Shown here piece by piece: positions 59,931 through 64,000 of a stretch of 64,000 bases of DNA. Under the pieces are notes generated by a model that had not been told where the DNA came from, did no database searches, and saw nothing but the letters and a program-made list of their open reading frames with translations. The translations under genes were made by a program, and so were the position numbers. The stretch's first letter is position 1; every line of letters begins with the position of its first letter. The stretch covers positions 62,001-126,000 of the forward strand of contig JAGQDJ010000142.1 in NCBI GenBank assembly GCA_022885665.1, given 5' to 3'. This stretch comes from Triops longicaudatus (lineage: Eukaryota; Arthropoda; Branchiopoda; Notostraca; Triopsidae).

Positions 59931-61904
59931 CGTACCCGGAAGTATTTTTGTACAGTCCTAACAATAATAAAATAAATTACGCGACTGATTTACAGTGCAC
60001 TAACACTTGGCGGGTGTCATAGTGTTCTCACGTGCTTTTGTGTACTTAGGCAGTGACGCGTGGCAAAACAATTCTACAAACTCAGAAGTATTGATTAGTC
60101 CTGACAGATGTCAGAGAGGTCGCAATTCTTCAATTTAATTCTCAACGAAAAATGGTATGAACACCAGTTAAACACACAACTTTAATGCGAACAAGCTCTC
60201 GAATTGCTGTGAAAATACTTGTCAACTCACAACATATATGGTACTAGCAATATGCTTTTAATTTCTGAAAATTTAATTGGATATTAATATTGAAAGCCAT
60301 TCAGTGAATTTTTTTTTCATTATGAAATAGCTGGTTTGCGTTCTCTACTGCACATTTCCGCCACACACCTGACGTTCTGAAAACATGTCTCGTATTTCTT
60401 TCTGTTATTCCGTTTCGCATGTCGTTGCATACACGAATCTTGCGATATGAACTATTTTACGCTTGACAATCGCGTCAACGTTCAAACGTCACGGACGTCC
60501 AGAACGTCAACGGATGTTCATGACGATTTTAACATTGCAGCCTACTATAACCGCAAACCCCATATTGCAGCTTCGCACTCTTTGACCCAGAGCTTCGTTG
60601 CGAATTGCAAACGTGCCATTGAAATGTATTTTTTCGTAAGCATTTGCTTTGTCCGTTGATTAGTTTTTTCTTTTCTGCAGGAAAGTGAATCTTTTCAGGT
60701 GTATAATTTTCCCACGCCAGTAATTTATTATCGATTACTGAGTACATACAAAGTACTGCATAAGCATTTGTCACCGTATTAACCTCGACATGAGCGAGGT
60801 GTGCAGGAAGCAGTTGCACTTTGAACAAAAGAAGACTGCTCCAGAATCCACCATGTCGCTTAATTTAATAAAAACGTTACTGCAGTTATTGAGTTTTCAC
60901 TTGCCCTTTGATTCTAACACAAAAATATTCTTACTGGATCATCTACTTTTCACCCAGGCGAAATAGGCTCACATAGAAAAGCACGGCAAAAAAAAAGCGT
61001 TGTATGTCATTTGATAAAAAATATCTATGAAAATGCATTTGAAATTCGGTCACGGTTCAAAAGACTTATTCCTGCTTCTTTTAATTATTATCTCGATTAC
61101 CGAAGTCATGAAGTGCAGCAAATCGTAAGTACGAAGATCGTTTCGTTATTGTAAAAGCTCCTGTCGTCAAGTGGAGAAGCAAAGCAAAAGAACACATGCA
61201 CACTATCTGGTTGCTAACGCATTGATCAGCTTCCCCCCCTGATCCAGTCATCTTGCTCTCTATCTACTTCTCCTGTGAAGCTTTCCACCGACATCTCCTC
61301 CAGCAATAAATACAAAATGATGGCGTGAGTCAAAATCTCCGACTCTCCGCATCAAAACTGATCGCTAAAGCCTCCGTGGTGTAGTCGCCGGAAGTTGATG
61401 CATAACCCAAACTCTCATGAATAGCTCTTGTCCTGCTGGACAGCATGCAAACCCGCACGAAAATAAAGGAAGCGAATCGTCCAACTTCCCAGTGATACAC
61501 TCCATAATGTAACGTATTAGTCGCATATAAATAATCTACTACCCAGCTTTCTACGTCAAGCTGCTCCCCTGTCCTCTAACTATGGGTTTCGGTCGTTCAT
61601 TGTCTTTCAATTTTCCGTTCAACTCTTCCGGCCAGGTATGAAACGTTGTTCAGTACGGAATAAAAGCAACCGTAAAAGCACGCAAATATTACCACTGTTC
61701 TCTGTATTATTGAAAACAAGCATTGCTGTTCATTAAACACTCATCTTTCGTAGAAGAAGGCAGTTTAATCTTGGGTCTCGCTTCCAAGGAAACGCCGGAG
61801 CTTTTCATCCAGCACTCTTCCGACGACGCCCTCAGATACAGAGCGAGGCAACGGACACAAAAGGATAAGCAGCATCCATGGCGTCACAGTTACGCCGTCA
61901 TCGA
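59931..61904. other. intergenic region upstream of the last gene
   Basis: About 2 kb with no recognised exon. Around 60470-60530 the half-site ACGTC occurs repeatedly (for example GTCAACG, AACGTCAC, GACGTCC), which may belong to distal regulation of the downstream CRE-rich gene. Confidence 0.45.
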
Positions 61905-62105
61905 AGACGTCAGCAAGTGAGCTCACTCCCTGGCTATCCAAGAATCTTCACCCACACATGACGTCAGGGAGTGGTTTGACGTCACTCATGTGGAGGAGGA
62001 AGCGTTCCGATTGGCTGCCCGCGTGCATGTTCGGGTAGTGCGCAACGTCACGGGTTTTTGGGCGCGGTAGGTATTTTATATGAGGATGCGCTCGTTCTGG
62101 CTCCG
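61905..62105 (+). promoter_or_regulatory. CRE-rich core promoter
   Basis: Two perfect palindromic cAMP-response elements (TGACGTCA) lie at 61959-61966 and 61977-61984, with GACGTCA near 61906 and a half-site ACGTCA at 62045-62050. A TATA-like TATTTTATA at 62072-62080 follows at a normal spacing, predicting a start near 62105. CREB/ATF proteins bind such sites; cAMP or stress induction of the downstream gene is inferred. Confidence 0.7.
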
Positions 62106-62346
62106 ACACAGTCATTTCTTGGCCCAGCAGTCGTGCGGTTCCTAACGGATCTCACATCGCAGACTCGGGGGCCGTGTTTGTGATAGACAGTTTACCACCT
62201 CAACGAAATCCCGCTGTAGTCTGCATTTTTCGAAAGCCTCTCAACGAATGTGTTTTTAGCCCAGGAGATTAATGTTGTTCATCGCAAGTCACTTTCTGAG
62301 GTTTTTATTGACACGTGACAAGGTTTCAAACTGAGCCGTTTCGTCC

Positions 62347-63879
62347 ATGCGTTACACGATTCCTCCGCGGCGCGTTGGTTTGTCTTGCTGGGCAGACATC
62401 GGTGAAGCCAATTGCCCAAGTCGGACTCTCGGAACACAACAGGTCGATTGGGAGTCGGTGGCGAGTAACCAAGCTTTCGTCAACACGTGCTGGTCGTGGG
62501 CGGCGACGCCCTTACCGTGTAGTAGTAGTAATAGTACGGGCAGTACCGGCGATCTTGTCGACGCCTGGCTTAACGATATCCTCGACTTACAGGAAGTCAA
62601 TTGGGACCTTGCACTTACAGGTACATCTTTAAACCTTATATTTCCCGTTTGTTCGAACTTCGAAAACGAAACATTTCTTGCGGAAACGTGCTTCTATCGA
62701 TGAAAGAAAGCTGATGAAAGAGACTTCTAATTCAGTAATGCTACACACTAGTAAACATCACGGGGGTATACAACGCACGTGGCTATCAGCCGGTCGCTAT
62801 CCGCATCGGCTTAAAAAATATCACTGCTGTGCCAAACCACGTGCGTGTATTTGCCAGGTTCCCAAAATAAAAACCACGAGGAACTTGTTATGTCCAACCG
62901 TACAAAATAAGCTCCAGGATCCCCACGTGACAGTATCGGATGCTAATGCTGTACCTTTTATATTTAACTCGTCTATCTATATTTAATTCGCTTATTCTAT
63001 AACTACTAATGTATTACAAGAGAATGTGAAATATAGTTAAGCTTAGATAAAGTATGGTAAAGTGAAAAGCAAGATCCAGCCGCTATTCATAGATCTATAA
63101 TAGGAAATTCAAAGTTCGCTGCTCTTCACTGACAACGCTTTTATCGAGCGCGTCTCGTGCTGCACGGCTTTGACGTCATAAATTGACGTCAATCTAATGA
63201 CGCAAATGTGACGTCAAACGCTATCGACGTTGTTTCCTTCCTATATTCACACAACCTCTAACGATGCTACAACTGTAGCGTCACGTTTTCCACGTCCTGA
63301 ACAAGTAACACAAAACCTGATTGAAGTTGTTTGCAGAAATTGAGTCACAAATTTTGCACTCTTAGTACATTGCTTCCACCCTCAGTAGTATTTTTTTGTA
63401 GACAGAAACAGAAAACGTACCCAAAAGAGACCTCATAAATCACAAAAAATCTCCTAAAACATAAAATGAGTCAGACTTGCTCGTAAGCATTTAACACAAT
63501 AATGATCAGAAATGCTTCTACTGACTGGCATTAGAACGAATATTTGTAGCCACCGGATTATTTTTAAGACTGGTGTACTAGCACATACATAACTATAACG
63601 TAAAAATAACTAACGAATAACTAACGTGTTTCCGTATAAGCATTAGAATCATTACACTTGTCTACTGATATTGAAAAATGCCTTCGGTTAAAAATGCGTA
63701 TTCTTTGCTTTTCCTATTAAATAGTTCGCGATCTGTCGAACACGACGTCGTCATCCTCGGTTGTTGAACAGGTGGAGGGTGAAGGGCGTAACAAAAAAGC
63801 CAAAACCCCTCCACTTGAGCCTTCCAGGAGTACCGGCAGTCCTCAAGTCGCCCTCAACATGCTCATGGTCCAGCCTCAG
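62347..63879 (+). CDS. unrecognised protein, first two coding exons, 3' partial
   Basis: Exon 1 (62347-62620) starts at an ATG about 240 bases below the predicted promoter and ends at ACAG/gtacat in phase 1. Exon 2 (63725-63879) continues in frame and ends in phase 0 at CAG/gtacgt. The rest lies outside the window. Together they give about 143 residues: an N-terminus with scattered Cys and Trp, a Ser/Gly stretch, an acidic-hydrophobic helix (DLVDAWLNDILDLQEVNWDL) like a transactivation segment, then NKKAKTPPLEPSRSTGSPQ. A transcription regulator is a reasonable guess from composition and the inducible-looking promoter, but I do not recognise the family. Confidence 0.5.
63171..63216. promoter_or_regulatory. 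intronic cluster of three palindromic CREs
   Basis: TGACGTCA occurs exactly at 63171-63178, 63184-63191 and 63209-63216, with a related TGACGCAA at 63198 between them, all inside the first intron of the last gene. Such density is not expected by chance and suggests an enhancer or a second, internal promoter. Confidence 0.7.
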
Positions 63880-64000
63880 GTACGTAAAAAAAAAAACAAC
63901 AAAAAAACTAAAGCAGAACGTGTCTTACTGTGCTACCTTTGAAGTACACCGTTCAATGCATAAGCAACGCAAAAAACAATGCATGCTCCACGTGTAGTAA

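Overview
The window is nuclear DNA from an animal, almost certainly an arthropod and plausibly a branchiopod crustacean such as a water flea. The reasons are an Argos (giant-lens) EGFR-antagonist gene, a TCF/Pangolin with a complete C-clamp, many spliced genes with introns of mostly 45-80 bp, and a TTAGG-like interstitial tract. The species cannot be proved from sequence alone. Most genes below were assembled by hand from exons joined at GT/AG sites with matching phase. Every complete model sums to a whole number of codons, but all splice sites remain predictions.

Layout. (1) 1-18.3 kb: long non-coding sequence, then the central and 3' exons of a TCF/LEF factor with kilobase-scale introns. 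The second half of its HMG box is present as two tandem, equal-length, phase-matched exons, which look mutually exclusive. (2) 19.8-28.7 kb: compact housekeeping genes: NOC4L, tRNA-Ile(UAU) with intron, a C8orf82-like gene, DNAJA2, and acylphosphatase. (3) 28.8-34.0 kb: DHX57 helicase in 16 exons. (4) 34-37 kb: an intergenic region with short non-autonomous DNA transposons and an ATT microsatellite. (5) 37.1-39.5 kb: a secreted acid-sphingomyelinase-like phosphodiesterase. (6) 43.2-45.8 kb: ketohexokinase and EBAG9/RCAS1 tail to tail. (7) 48.9-55.8 kb: a CDYL-like crotonase-domain gene with a huge disordered first coding exon and no visible chromodomain. A secreted Argos-like gene lies inside its last intron on the opposite strand. 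(8) 58.4-59.9 kb: SLC35B3 (PAPS transporter). (9) 62-63.9 kb: the start of an unrecognised gene with clusters of palindromic cAMP-response elements at its promoter and in its first intron; it runs off the window.

There is no operon logic here. Two regulatory themes stand out: Wnt signalling (TCF with alternative DNA-binding exons) and EGFR signalling (Argos). The rest is housekeeping: ribosome biogenesis, chaperone, RNA helicase, lysosomal lipid turnover, fructose phosphorylation and Golgi sulfate-donor transport. The strongest candidate for something undescribed is the duplicated HMG-box exon pair, followed by the intron-nested argos gene and the intronic CRE array.
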